In this document: positions 1 to 7,446 of the stretch, piece by piece
Layout of the letters: each line of letters starts with the position of its first letter
Numbering within the stretch: position 1 is the first letter of the stretch
Origin: an uncultured delta proteobacterium
Lineage (GTDB): Bacteria; Myxococcota_A; Bradymonadia; REDH01
Assembly (NCBI GenBank): GCA_903873545.1
Contig: CAIQPA010000237.1
Location: forward strand, 1 to 8,481
Direction of reading: 5' to 3'
Length of the DNA stretch: 8,481 nucleotides
Program-made: the position numbers and the translations under genes
The notes under the pieces: model-generated
Told to the model about the DNA's origin: nothing
Seen by the model: the letters and a program-made list of their open reading frames with translations, nothing else
Database searches by the model: none

Positions 1-218
1 CCGACGAGGTGCGGAGCGGCGCGGTGACACTCCGCTTCGCCTACCAGCGGAGTGCGGAGGCCCGCGCCGAGCAGCTCGCCCGCCTCCAAGCATGGACCGC
101 CGCGCGCGCCTCGGTGATTGCGGCGGGCCATGCCGTGCCGGTCTCTACGAGCCGCGGCCCGGCCTTCTTCGTGGCGCCGGAGGGCGCGCTCGCGCCGCCC
201 TGGAGCGGGCTCCGCTAG
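1..218 (+). CDS. 3' end of an unrecognised plus-strand gene (partial)
   Basis: The plus-strand frame is open from base 3 to a TAG at 216-218 and gives about 71 residues, with the true start lying left of the window. Nearly every codon ends in G or C, as in the real genes here, which supports coding. The visible tail is Ala/Arg-rich: an amphipathic helical stretch (AYQRSAEARAEQLARLQAW) followed by a more hydrophobic part around GPAFFVAPEG. I see no recognisable motif, signal peptide or membrane helix, so no function is offered. The gene converges on the nucleotidyltransferase gene and the two stop codons share the tetranucleotide ctag at 215-218, leaving no room for a terminator between them. 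The GTG at base 9 is probably an internal Val codon and not the start. Confidence 0.6.
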   Translation, partial: DEVRSGAVTLRFAYQRSAEARAEQLARLQAWTAARASVIAAGHAVPVSTSRGPAFFVAPEGALAPPWSGLR

Positions 219-1576
219 GCGTCGGTATCGGCCCGGTTGCGGAGCCAGGCGAGGTAGTCCTCCGCGCTGCCCCGGTTGGGGAGCCGGCCGTCGATGATGG
301 CCTGCTTCACTGCGTCGACCGCCTGCCCGACGGCCGGTCCTGGCTGCAGTCCGAGCGCCGTCATCAGCACCTTGCCGAAGCCGGCCGGCAGCGCCGGCAC
401 CGGCGTTGCATCACCCGAGAGCGCCTCCACCCGGGCGAAGAACGGGTCCATCGCGGCGGTAGTTCCGCTCATCTGTGCGAGCGCTGTGAGCAGGGCGCAC
501 TGGTCGATAACCCGCGGCTCGGTGCGGGCAACCCAGCGCCGAAGCTCGAGCTCCGAGAGGCCCTCCAGCTGCGCAGGACCGAAGGGAAGGGCGATGAGCT
601 CGCTCACCACGAGCCGCTCCTCGTTGCTCCACTTGAGCCGGTCTGCGAGCAGCGCCACCGTCTGCTGACGCACCGCCGCGTCGGGCCAGCTGGTTGCGTC
701 CGCAACTGCTCCGCCCGCAATCGCCGCACTGAGCAGGAGCCAGCTCCAGCGCAGGTGGTGGGGCTCGGTCGGGAGCTGCTGCAGCGCCTCGCACCAGCGG
801 TCAAAGCCGTCGCTCTCCAGCAGCGGCAGCGCCTCGGGCAGCACCTCGCGTAGCGCGCCGGTCTCCTGCAGCCAGCGCAGCCCGGCAGCCGGGTGGGGCG
901 CAACGAGCAGCTTGTCGAGCTCGGCCTTCCAGCGCTCGTGCGAGATGGTCTGGAGCCAAGGCGCGCACTCGGTCGCCGCCGTGGTGGTCTCTTCGGTGGC
1001 GCGGTAGTCGAGACGGGCCGCAAAGCGGGCAATGCGGAGGATGCGGAGCGGGTCGTCGCGGAGGATGATGCGGGTGCGCTCGAGCCCACCGCCCGGCACC
1101 TCGAGCTTGCGCGCGGCGATGGCCTCGCGGCCGCCGAAGAGGTCGACGATCGTGCCGTCGCTGCGCAGTGCCATCGCGTTGATCGAGAGGTCGCGGCGGA
1201 TGAGGTCGGCCTCGAGCGAGGTGCCGAAGGTGACCTCAGGCTTGCGGCTGCCCACGGTGTAGCTCTCGTCGGGCCGGTAGGTGGTCAGCTCGAGCATCCG
1301 GCCCGAAGCGGCGTGGATGGTGGAGATGGTGCCGAAGCGGATGCCCGTGGTGAAGAAGCGGAGCTTGCGCTTCTTCAGGATGTCGATGGTCTTCTCGGGC
1401 AGCGCCGAGGTGGCGAAGTCGACGTCGAGTTTGGCTGGAAGCGCAGCCGCGGCGACGAGGTCTCGTACCGCGCCTCCGACGATGACAAGCTCCTCTCCTT
1501 CAGCCTCGAAGAAGCCGAAGAGCCCGGCGTAGCTGCTGAGCAGCTCCTGAATGGCCTGTGCTTCGTCGTGGGGCAT
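215..1576 (-). CDS. cca: class II tRNA nucleotidyltransferase / poly(A) polymerase family protein (probable CCA-adding enzyme)
   Basis: This is a 453-residue member of the class II nucleotidyltransferase family, which adds CCA to tRNA 3' ends or poly(A) to RNA in the cytoplasm. The head domain has GGAVRD at 34-39, DVDFATSA at 51-58 with catalytic Asp51 and Asp53, RRDLSINAMAL at 127-137, DLFGG at 145-149, the nucleotide-recognition segment DDPLRILRIARFAARL at 174-189 and ISHERWKAEL at 211-220. The C-terminal region keeps a glycine-containing helix, LGLQPGPAVGQAVDAV, typical of the tRNA-binding tail, and no HD phosphohydrolase motif is evident. I chose the ATG at 1574-1576 because the longer open frame, up to 1672, runs into rnpB. 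No clear Shine-Dalgarno precedes it. CCA-adding, A-adding and poly(A) activities are hard to tell apart by eye. The CCA-less tRNA and rnpB just upstream favour a tRNA role. Confidence 0.88.
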   Translation of the reverse strand: MPHDEAQAIQELLSSYAGLFGFFEAEGEELVIVGGAVRDLVAAAALPAKLDVDFATSALPEKTIDILKKRKLRFFTTGIRFGTISTIHAASGRMLELTTYRPDESYTVGSRKPEVTFGTSLEADLIRRDLSINAMALRSDGTIVDLFGGREAIAARKLEVPGGGLERTRIILRDDPLRILRIARFAARLDYRATEETTTAATECAPWLQTISHERWKAELDKLLVAPHPAAGLRWLQETGALREVLPEALPLLESDGFDRWCEALQQLPTEPHHLRWSWLLLSAAIAGGAVADATSWPDAAVRQQTVALLADRLKWSNEERLVVSELIALPFGPAQLEGLSELELRRWVARTEPRVIDQCALLTALAQMSGTTAAMDPFFARVEALSGDATPVPALPAGFGKVLMTALGLQPGPAVGQAVDAVKQAIIDGRLPNRGSAEDYLAWLRNRADTDA

Positions 1577-1589
1577 GAGAAACGAGGGT

Positions 1590-1979
1590 GCCCGATTGGG
1601 ATGGGATGTAAGCCGGGTTCTGTTCCCGCGTGAGCGGGTCGTGACCATTCTTCTAGGGCCATGATTGCTCATGGTCTCGTGCGATCAACCCGAGACCACC
1701 GAGCGGGACGCCCGTCCAGGTTTCCCTGATTGGTCTCTATCTGATCTTGCTCCGGATGGGGTTTACCGTGCGCCTTTGGTCACCCATCGGCCGGTGGGCT
1801 CTTACCCCACCTTTTCACCCTTACCGCTACCCCCCTTGCGGAGAGCCGAGCGGCGGTCTGTTTTCTGTTGCACTTTCCCTGAGGTTACCCTCGGTCGCCG
1901 TTAGCGACCATCCTACCCTGTGGAGCCCGGACTTTCCTCCAGCTTGTGGCCAGCGGTCACGCACCCATCCCAATCGGGC
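1590..1979 (-). ncRNA. rnpB: RNase P RNA, bacterial type A-like
   Basis: This is the catalytic RNA of RNase P, which removes 5' leaders from tRNA precursors. On the minus strand it shows the hallmark 5' core GAGGAAAGTCCGGGCTCC (within 1924-1942), GGTGAAAAGGTGGGGTAAGA (P12 region), GGTAAACCCCATCCGGAGCA (the L15 loop that binds the tRNA CCA end) and AGAACCCGGCTTA near the 3' end, which closes helix P4. The ends are set by helix P1: 1590-1605 and 1964-1979 are perfect 16-bp complements. A short hairpin, CCCGC-TCAC-GCGGG (1625-1638), precedes the 3' P4 strand. The gene starts 9 nt after the zinc-ribbon stop and ends 13 nt before the nucleotidyltransferase ATG. It is therefore either cut out of a longer transcript or has a promoter inside the upstream coding region. 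I found no strong promoter there. Confidence 0.96.
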
Positions 1980-1988
1980 GGGGAGGCA

Positions 1989-2723
1989 CTAGCCCGCGTT
2001 GTTGCGGGCTCGGTCCTCCTCGGACTCGTAAAAGAGAATGCGCTGGCAGGTGGTGCACTGCAGGATCTTCAGGTCGAGCTGGAGCTCGTTGTAGAGCTGC
2101 GGGGGCAGCATCATGTTGCAGCCGGTGCACATGCCCTGGTGGGCAGCAACGACAGCCTTGCCCGGGCGGCGGCCGGCGATGAACTCGTAGCGGCGAACCA
2201 GGGTCTTCTCGATCTGGTTGCGAACCGTGAGCCGCTCAGCCGAGAGCTTGTCGGTCTTGGCGCCGGCGGTCGCAGCCTCGTGCTCCATGATGGAGAGGGC
2301 CTCGTCGATCTGCGACTTGAGGTGGGCGACCTTGCCCTGCTTGTCGGCGACGTCCGACTCGGAGCCTTCGATGGCCTCGCGGAGCGACTCGCGCTCCTCT
2401 TCGAGCAGGCCATTCATCTTGCGGATGGTCTCCATCTCCTTCTCGAGCGCATTGTACTCGCGGGTGTTGGAGACCTGGTTGAGGCGCGACTTGGAGAGGT
2501 TGTGCCGCTCTTCGTTGTTCGCGAGCAGATCCTCCTTTTCCTTCATCATCGTGCGGGTATCAAAGAGCTGCTTCTTCTGCGTCAGCAGGGAGTCGTTCAG
2601 GCCATCGTGGAGCTGGTTGAGCTCCTCGAGGTCTTCACGCATCTCTTCAGCGCGGCTGTTAATGGCCTGAATTTGAAGATCGAACTCTTGGAGCTGGCGG
2701 AGGAGCATCAACTCTTTTTGCAA
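1989..2723 (-). CDS. coiled-coil C4-type zinc ribbon protein (CT398/HP0958-like)
   Basis: The 244-residue protein has two parts. Residues 1-180 are highly charged, rich in Glu, Lys, Leu and Gln, and should form a long antiparallel coiled-coil hairpin. They contain the family-typical NTREYNALEKEM at 86-97. Residues 185-235 form a zinc ribbon with CTGC (Cys199, Cys202) and CTTC (Cys223, Cys226) and a conserved LPPQLYNEL between the pairs. Family members studied elsewhere include Helicobacter HP0958 (FlgZ), which stabilises sigma-54 and handles flagellin mRNA, and Chlamydia CT398, which binds sigma-54. In most bacteria the role is unknown, so a nucleic-acid or RNA-polymerase-linked function here is inference. 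The start is a TTG at 2721-2723, chosen for the AGAGG just upstream; an ATG five codons later is the alternative. The stop lies 9 nt before rnpB, and a 7-bp hairpin overlaps the last codons. Confidence 0.9.
   Translation of the reverse strand: MQKELMLLRQLQEFDLQIQAINSRAEEMREDLEELNQLHDGLNDSLLTQKKQLFDTRTMMKEKEDLLANNEERHNLSKSRLNQVSNTREYNALEKEMETIRKMNGLLEEERESLREAIEGSESDVADKQGKVAHLKSQIDEALSIMEHEAATAGAKTDKLSAERLTVRNQIEKTLVRRYEFIAGRRPGKAVVAAHQGMCTGCNMMLPPQLYNELQLDLKILQCTTCQRILFYESEEDRARNNAG
1991..2010 (-). other. hairpin at the zinc-ribbon gene stop, just upstream of rnpB
   Basis: The minus strand reads AGCCCGC-AACAAC-GCGGGCT, a perfect 7-bp stem with a 6-nt loop. It covers the last codons and the first base of the stop codon, and sits 11 nt before the first base of rnpB. 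No T-run follows, so it is not a standard intrinsic terminator. It could be an RNA processing or stability element separating mRNA from RNase P RNA, or chance in GC-rich DNA. Confidence 0.5.
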
Positions 2724-2729
2724 GGCACA

Positions 2730-2734
2730 CCTCT
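2730..2734 (-). promoter_or_regulatory. ribosome binding site supporting the TTG start of the zinc-ribbon gene
   Basis: The minus strand has AGAGG six bases before the TTG at 2721-2723. The nearby in-frame ATG (residue 6) has only AAAGAG about three bases away, which is too close, so the TTG start is preferred. Confidence 0.55.
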
Positions 2735-2926
2735 AGGATCGGACGGCACGAAGAAGGAGCAAGGAGAAGACAAAACGGGGGCCCGCGCCGCGGTTGCAGC
2801 GCTGTTCTGGAGAGGTCCTCTGGTTGGGCGAGCCGCTGCGGAGCGCCGAGTAGGCGTCGTAGGGGTGGCTCAGAGCCGCGAAGAGGGAGAGGACCAAGAG
2901 AACTGGGGGTAAGGTTTCGAAACGAG

Positions 2927-2999
2927 TAGGCCCACCTGGGTTCGAACCAGGGACCAAGCGGTTATGAGCCGCCAGCTCTGACCACTGAGCTATGGGCCC
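2927..2999 (-). tRNA. tRNA with CAU anticodon, probably tRNA-Ile2 (lysidine-type)
   Basis: A full 73-nt cloverleaf folds on the minus strand: 7-bp acceptor stem, D-stem GCTC/GAGC, anticodon stem GGCGG/CCGCT with loop CTCATAA (anticodon CAT at 2964-2966), five-base variable loop, T-stem CCTGG/CCAGG with loop TTCGAAC, and discriminator A73. The anticodon arm and variable region closely resemble E. coli tRNA-Ile2, and the C4-G69 and C5-G68 pairs match known TilS recognition features. I therefore prefer tRNA-Ile(CAU), read as AUA after lysidine modification, over elongator Met. It lacks the three G-C pairs expected of an initiator anticodon stem. CCA is not encoded (CTC follows A73), so an enzyme must add it. 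The acceptor stem begins with a G1-U72 wobble. It lies 78 nt downstream of rpoD. Confidence 0.95.
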
Positions 3000-3027
3000 G
3001 AATGTCGGCAGCTGCCAGAGGGCCGCA

Positions 3028-3056
3028 CTGCTAAACGACTCGTGCGTCAAAATCAA
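3028..3056 (-). promoter_or_regulatory. weak candidate promoter for the tRNA
   Basis: The 78-bp gap between rpoD and the tRNA has an A/T-rich patch in otherwise GC-rich DNA. On the minus strand a TTGATT (3051-3056) lies 17 bp from TAGCAG (3028-3033). An overlapping TTGACG at 3045-3050 lacks a well-spaced -10. The -10 match is poor, so this is only suggestive. The tRNA could equally be cut from the rpoD transcript. Confidence 0.22.
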
Positions 3057-3077
3057 AGAATACGCGCAAGATAAGGG

Positions 3078-4964
<1,887 letters not shown>

Positions 4965-4968
4965 GTCG

Positions 4969-4974
4969 CTCCTT
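4969..4974 (-). promoter_or_regulatory. ribosome binding site of rpoD
   Basis: AAGGAG on the minus strand, four bases upstream of the rpoD ATG, is the clearest Shine-Dalgarno in the window. It is in keeping with high translation of the main sigma factor. Confidence 0.75.
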
Positions 4975-5047
4975 GCCAGACCGAAACGCCCTCAAGTCTG
5001 CAGTTTTTGTTCTGCGAGCGGCGGTGTAGAGGGGCGATCTTGGACGG

Positions 5048-7318
5048 TCAATGGGGCCGATCGTTTTTTGCCGTGGCGGGTATCGTCAGTCTTCTGGCAG
5101 GACGGAACCCTCGCTGCGGGGATCTCGCCGTGGCCTCGATCTGGGCTCGGGCCCCCGCCCGAAGCGCCAGCGGCGGGTCGTTCCAGCTGCCTCCGCGGAC
5201 CACGCGGCTCTCCACCGACCCCGCCGTCTTCGGCAAAGGTTCCGAGGGGCTGTTGATGTAGGCTGAGTCGGTCCACTCCGAGACATTGCCGAGCATGTCG
5301 TAGAGGCCCCAGGGGTTGGGGGTTCGGGTGCGCGCCCGCCCCGGCCCAATGTTGGCCGGCCCCTGGTGGCCCGCGCCCGAGACGCCGCTCTCGAAGCGAA
5401 CCTCGGCGCCGCAGTACCAAACGGCGATGCCATCGAGCGCCGATTCCGGGCCGCAGACAAAGCCGCGGGTAGAATCGAGACGGATGTTGCCCCGGTAGGT
5501 GGCACTCGTCGTGCCGGCCCTTGCGGCATACTCCCACTCCACCTCCGTCGGGTAGCGGTAGCCGGTGCAGTCCTCCTTGAGGGTGGCGCTCTGGCAGGCG
5601 AAGGGCTTGATGCCTGCCTGCTTGGCGTCGCCGGTGCAGTCGTAGAGCTGGTAGCAGGCCGTGAGCTGCTCCTTTGCCGATCGCGCGTTGAGGTAGGCTG
5701 CGCCCTCCCACCAGGAGAGGCTGTCTACTGGGCAGCCATCGCCACAGGCTGCGAAGGTGGAGGGGTTGCTCTCCATGACGGCCTTCCAGTCCCGCTGCGA
5801 GACCTCCGCCATCTGGAGGAAGAAGGGGCTCTCGATGACCACCTCAGCCTGCCACTCGTTGCTCTTGTGGCCCAGCTCTGAGGTGGGTGTGCCGCGGGTG
5901 AAGGAGCCGGCAGGGATGTAGGCGAACCCCTCGGGCGCACAGTGCTTGTTGGAGCAGAGGCTGGAGGCGCACTGCGTGGACTGTTCGCAGGGCTGCCCGA
6001 GCTGCCGGTTGACCATGGGTAGCAGCGGCGCGGCGACGGGTGCCGCAGCGGAGCCTTCGGGTGCTGCGCCCGCCGCGCCGCTTCCCGAGCCCGCAGCCAC
6101 CACCGCCCCAGAGCCGCCGGCTGCGGCCGCGACAGGTGGTGGGGTGGGCTTATCGCCGGTGGGCGCGGCCGCAGCAACGGCGGAGCCCTCGCCTGGCGTC
6201 GCCGCGGGTTCATCGGTGGGACGGAGCGCAAAGAAGGCGGCCGCGGCGACCAGTACGAGGGCTCCGACGGCACCGGCGACACGGTTGGATCGCGCGGGTG
6301 CGGGGGCCTGCTTCGCCGGTGCCGGCGGCTTGGGGCGGGCGGTTGCGCGGGCGGCGGCGGTTGCGTCGGCCTGGGCCTGCTGGAGGCGGGGGAGGCGGGG
6401 CTCCGGCCAGGCCTGGTCGAAGGCGGCGGCGAAGGTGCGGATGGAGTCGTAGCGGGCTTCGGGGGCACGGAGCATGGCGCCCGACAGCACCTTCAGCACG
6501 GGGAGCGGGACGACCGAGCGGAGTTCGGCGAGTGCGGCCACCGTGGTGTCGTCGCTGTCGGTGGAGAGCTCCCACCAGCAGCGGCCGAGCGCCGGACGCA
6601 TGCGGAGGGTGAGGAGCTCGATGGCGATGACGGCGAGGCTGAAGATGACGGTCTGCTGCGTGACCGCGACGGGGATGCCTGCTGTCTGCTCTGGCGCCAG
6701 GTAGGCCTCGGCATCGGTTGCGTGGTCTTCGGGGCGCCAAGCGATGCCGGCCGTGTCGGCGGCAAGGCCGAAGCTGCAGACGCGGAGCTCGGGCTGGCCG
6801 CCTGCCTCGACGATCAGGAGGTGTTCGGGCCGGAGCCGACGGTGCTCGAGCGGGCCGTAGGGTGCCGGCAGTTCGGCGGCGGCGGCGAGCGCGTCGCAGA
6901 GCTGCAGAAAGAGGTCGCGGCTCCGCTCGACCGGCATCAGCTCGACATGCTCCGAGAGCCAGTGCTCGAGCGATACGCCGGTGCTGGCGTTCGAGACCAC
7001 AACATCCATGCCGGAGACGAGCTGGGGTTCGAACGAGCGATCGACATAGTGGTTGCGCAGACGAGCGAGCGCGGTGGCGCGGGCGCGGAAGGAGGCGAGT
7101 GCCTCGTGGGAGCCATGGGCTGCCGCATGCACAATCGTCAGCCGAAGCGGGCGATCGGCAGCGGTCGCGTTGGACTCCTTCGCCCGCCAGACCTGCTCGA
7201 GCCCCTCAAAGGAGAGCTGCTCCAACAGCGTGTAGCCACCCAGCGTGCTCCCGACGGTCAGCTTGTCGTAGAGTCCGGTGGCTTCGGTGGCGTTCGGGTC
7301 GTGGGGTTGATCAGACAT
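5048..7318 (-). CDS. membrane-spanning pseudokinase fused to an FGE-sulfatase domain
   Basis: The 756-residue protein has a kinase-like domain (about 28-303), a Pro/Ala/Lys-rich stretch, one transmembrane helix (about 346-366), an Ala/Gly/Ser/Pro linker (about 367-433), a four-cysteine segment (444-460) and an FGE-sulfatase domain (about 464-745) with GYRYPTEVEWEYAARAG, GLYDMLGNVSEW and RVVRGGSW. The kinase end should face the cytoplasm and the FGE end the periplasm. Kinase folding marks persist (RPEHLLI, FGLA, YLAPEQ, IELLTL), but the catalytic residues are replaced: glycine loop SFEGLE at 36-41, Thr61 for the VAIK Lys, Arg80 for the alphaC Glu, HRRLR at 159-163 for HRDLK, and CSFG at 181-184 for DFG. 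The FGE domain lacks the active-site Cys pair of true formylglycine-generating enzymes, so both domains probably bind without catalysing. Kinase-FGE fusions such as Chlamydia Pkn1 are known. The partner and signal are unknown. The start is the only ATG before the kinase domain, and no clear Shine-Dalgarno is seen. It lies between dnaG and rpoD. Confidence 0.9.
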   Translation of the reverse strand: MSDQPHDPNATEATGLYDKLTVGSTLGGYTLLEQLSFEGLEQVWRAKESNATAADRPLRLTIVHAAAHGSHEALASFRARATALARLRNHYVDRSFEPQLVSGMDVVVSNASTGVSLEHWLSEHVELMPVERSRDLFLQLCDALAAAAELPAPYGPLEHRRLRPEHLLIVEAGGQPELRVCSFGLAADTAGIAWRPEDHATDAEAYLAPEQTAGIPVAVTQQTVIFSLAVIAIELLTLRMRPALGRCWWELSTDSDDTTVAALAELRSVVPLPVLKVLSGAMLRAPEARYDSIRTFAAAFDQAWPEPRLPRLQQAQADATAAARATARPKPPAPAKQAPAPARSNRVAGAVGALVLVAAAAFFALRPTDEPAATPGEGSAVAAAAPTGDKPTPPPVAAAAGGSGAVVAAGSGSGAAGAAPEGSAAAPVAAPLLPMVNRQLGQPCEQSTQCASSLCSNKHCAPEGFAYIPAGSFTRGTPTSELGHKSNEWQAEVVIESPFFLQMAEVSQRDWKAVMESNPSTFAACGDGCPVDSLSWWEGAAYLNARSAKEQLTACYQLYDCTGDAKQAGIKPFACQSATLKEDCTGYRYPTEVEWEYAARAGTTSATYRGNIRLDSTRGFVCGPESALDGIAVWYCGAEVRFESGVSGAGHQGPANIGPGRARTRTPNPWGLYDMLGNVSEWTDSAYINSPSEPLPKTAGSVESRVVRGGSWNDPPLALRAGARAQIEATARSPQRGFRPARRLTIPATAKNDRPH

Positions 7319-7355
7319 GGTTTTTCGCGTCGGAGCGCGTCGAGAGAGGACCGGA

Positions 7356-7371
7356 GGTCGTGGCTACGACC
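7356..7371 (-). other. small hairpin between dnaG and the pseudokinase gene
   Basis: GGTCGT and ACGACC form a perfect 6-bp stem with a 4-nt loop in the 128-nt gap. No T-run follows, so it is not a convincing terminator. It lies downstream of the candidate promoter at 7380-7407, so it would fall in the 5' leader of the pseudokinase mRNA. Confidence 0.35.
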
Positions 7372-7379
7372 GCGGGAGG

Positions 7380-7407
7380 CGCATACCGCAAACCGCACGC
7401 AATTCAA
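7380..7407 (-). promoter_or_regulatory. weak candidate promoter upstream of the pseudokinase gene
   Basis: The minus strand has TTGAAT (7402-7407), a 16-bp spacer and TATGCG (7380-7385) in the most A/T-rich part of the dnaG-pseudokinase gap. The -35 matches consensus at four of six bases and the -10 at three. It could give the downstream genes, including rpoD, transcription independent of dnaG, but the match is weak. Confidence 0.25.
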
Positions 7408-7446
7408 TCTTTTGCGAACTGCGTTGCCTCCTGTCCGCTCCTTTGT

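Noticed and set aside
1577..1672. N-terminal extension of the nucleotidyltransferase
   Set aside because: The extra 32 codons lie almost wholly inside the 3' part of rnpB, and the Arg-rich translation is unlike the family. The ATG at 1574-1576 is preferred.
2772..2785. Possible terminator after the tRNA (GC-rich block followed by TTTT on the minus strand)
   Set aside because: The best fold gives only a 3-bp stem with a 4-nt loop, or a loop too small to form, and the T-run is only four bases.
1920..2912. 330-codon plus-strand open frame opposite the zinc-ribbon gene
   Set aside because: It runs through one end of rnpB and the whole zinc-ribbon gene on the opposite strand. Its Leu/Val-rich translation is the shadow of the coiled coil.
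2733..3056. 107-codon minus-strand frame between rpoD and the zinc-ribbon gene
   Set aside because: It reads straight through the tRNA gene, and I saw no Shine-Dalgarno or recognisable protein. The stretch 2724-2926 otherwise shows nothing convincing.
4998..5015. CTGC/GCAG inverted repeat upstream of rpoD, considered as an SOS-type operator
   Set aside because: The half-sites are only four bases with an eight-base spacer and do not match a known LexA box. Chance is likely.
5048..7318. Reading the FGE fusion as an active Ser/Thr kinase or a sulfatase-activating enzyme
   Set aside because: The key residues of both reactions are replaced or absent in the translated sequence, so an active-enzyme label would mislead.
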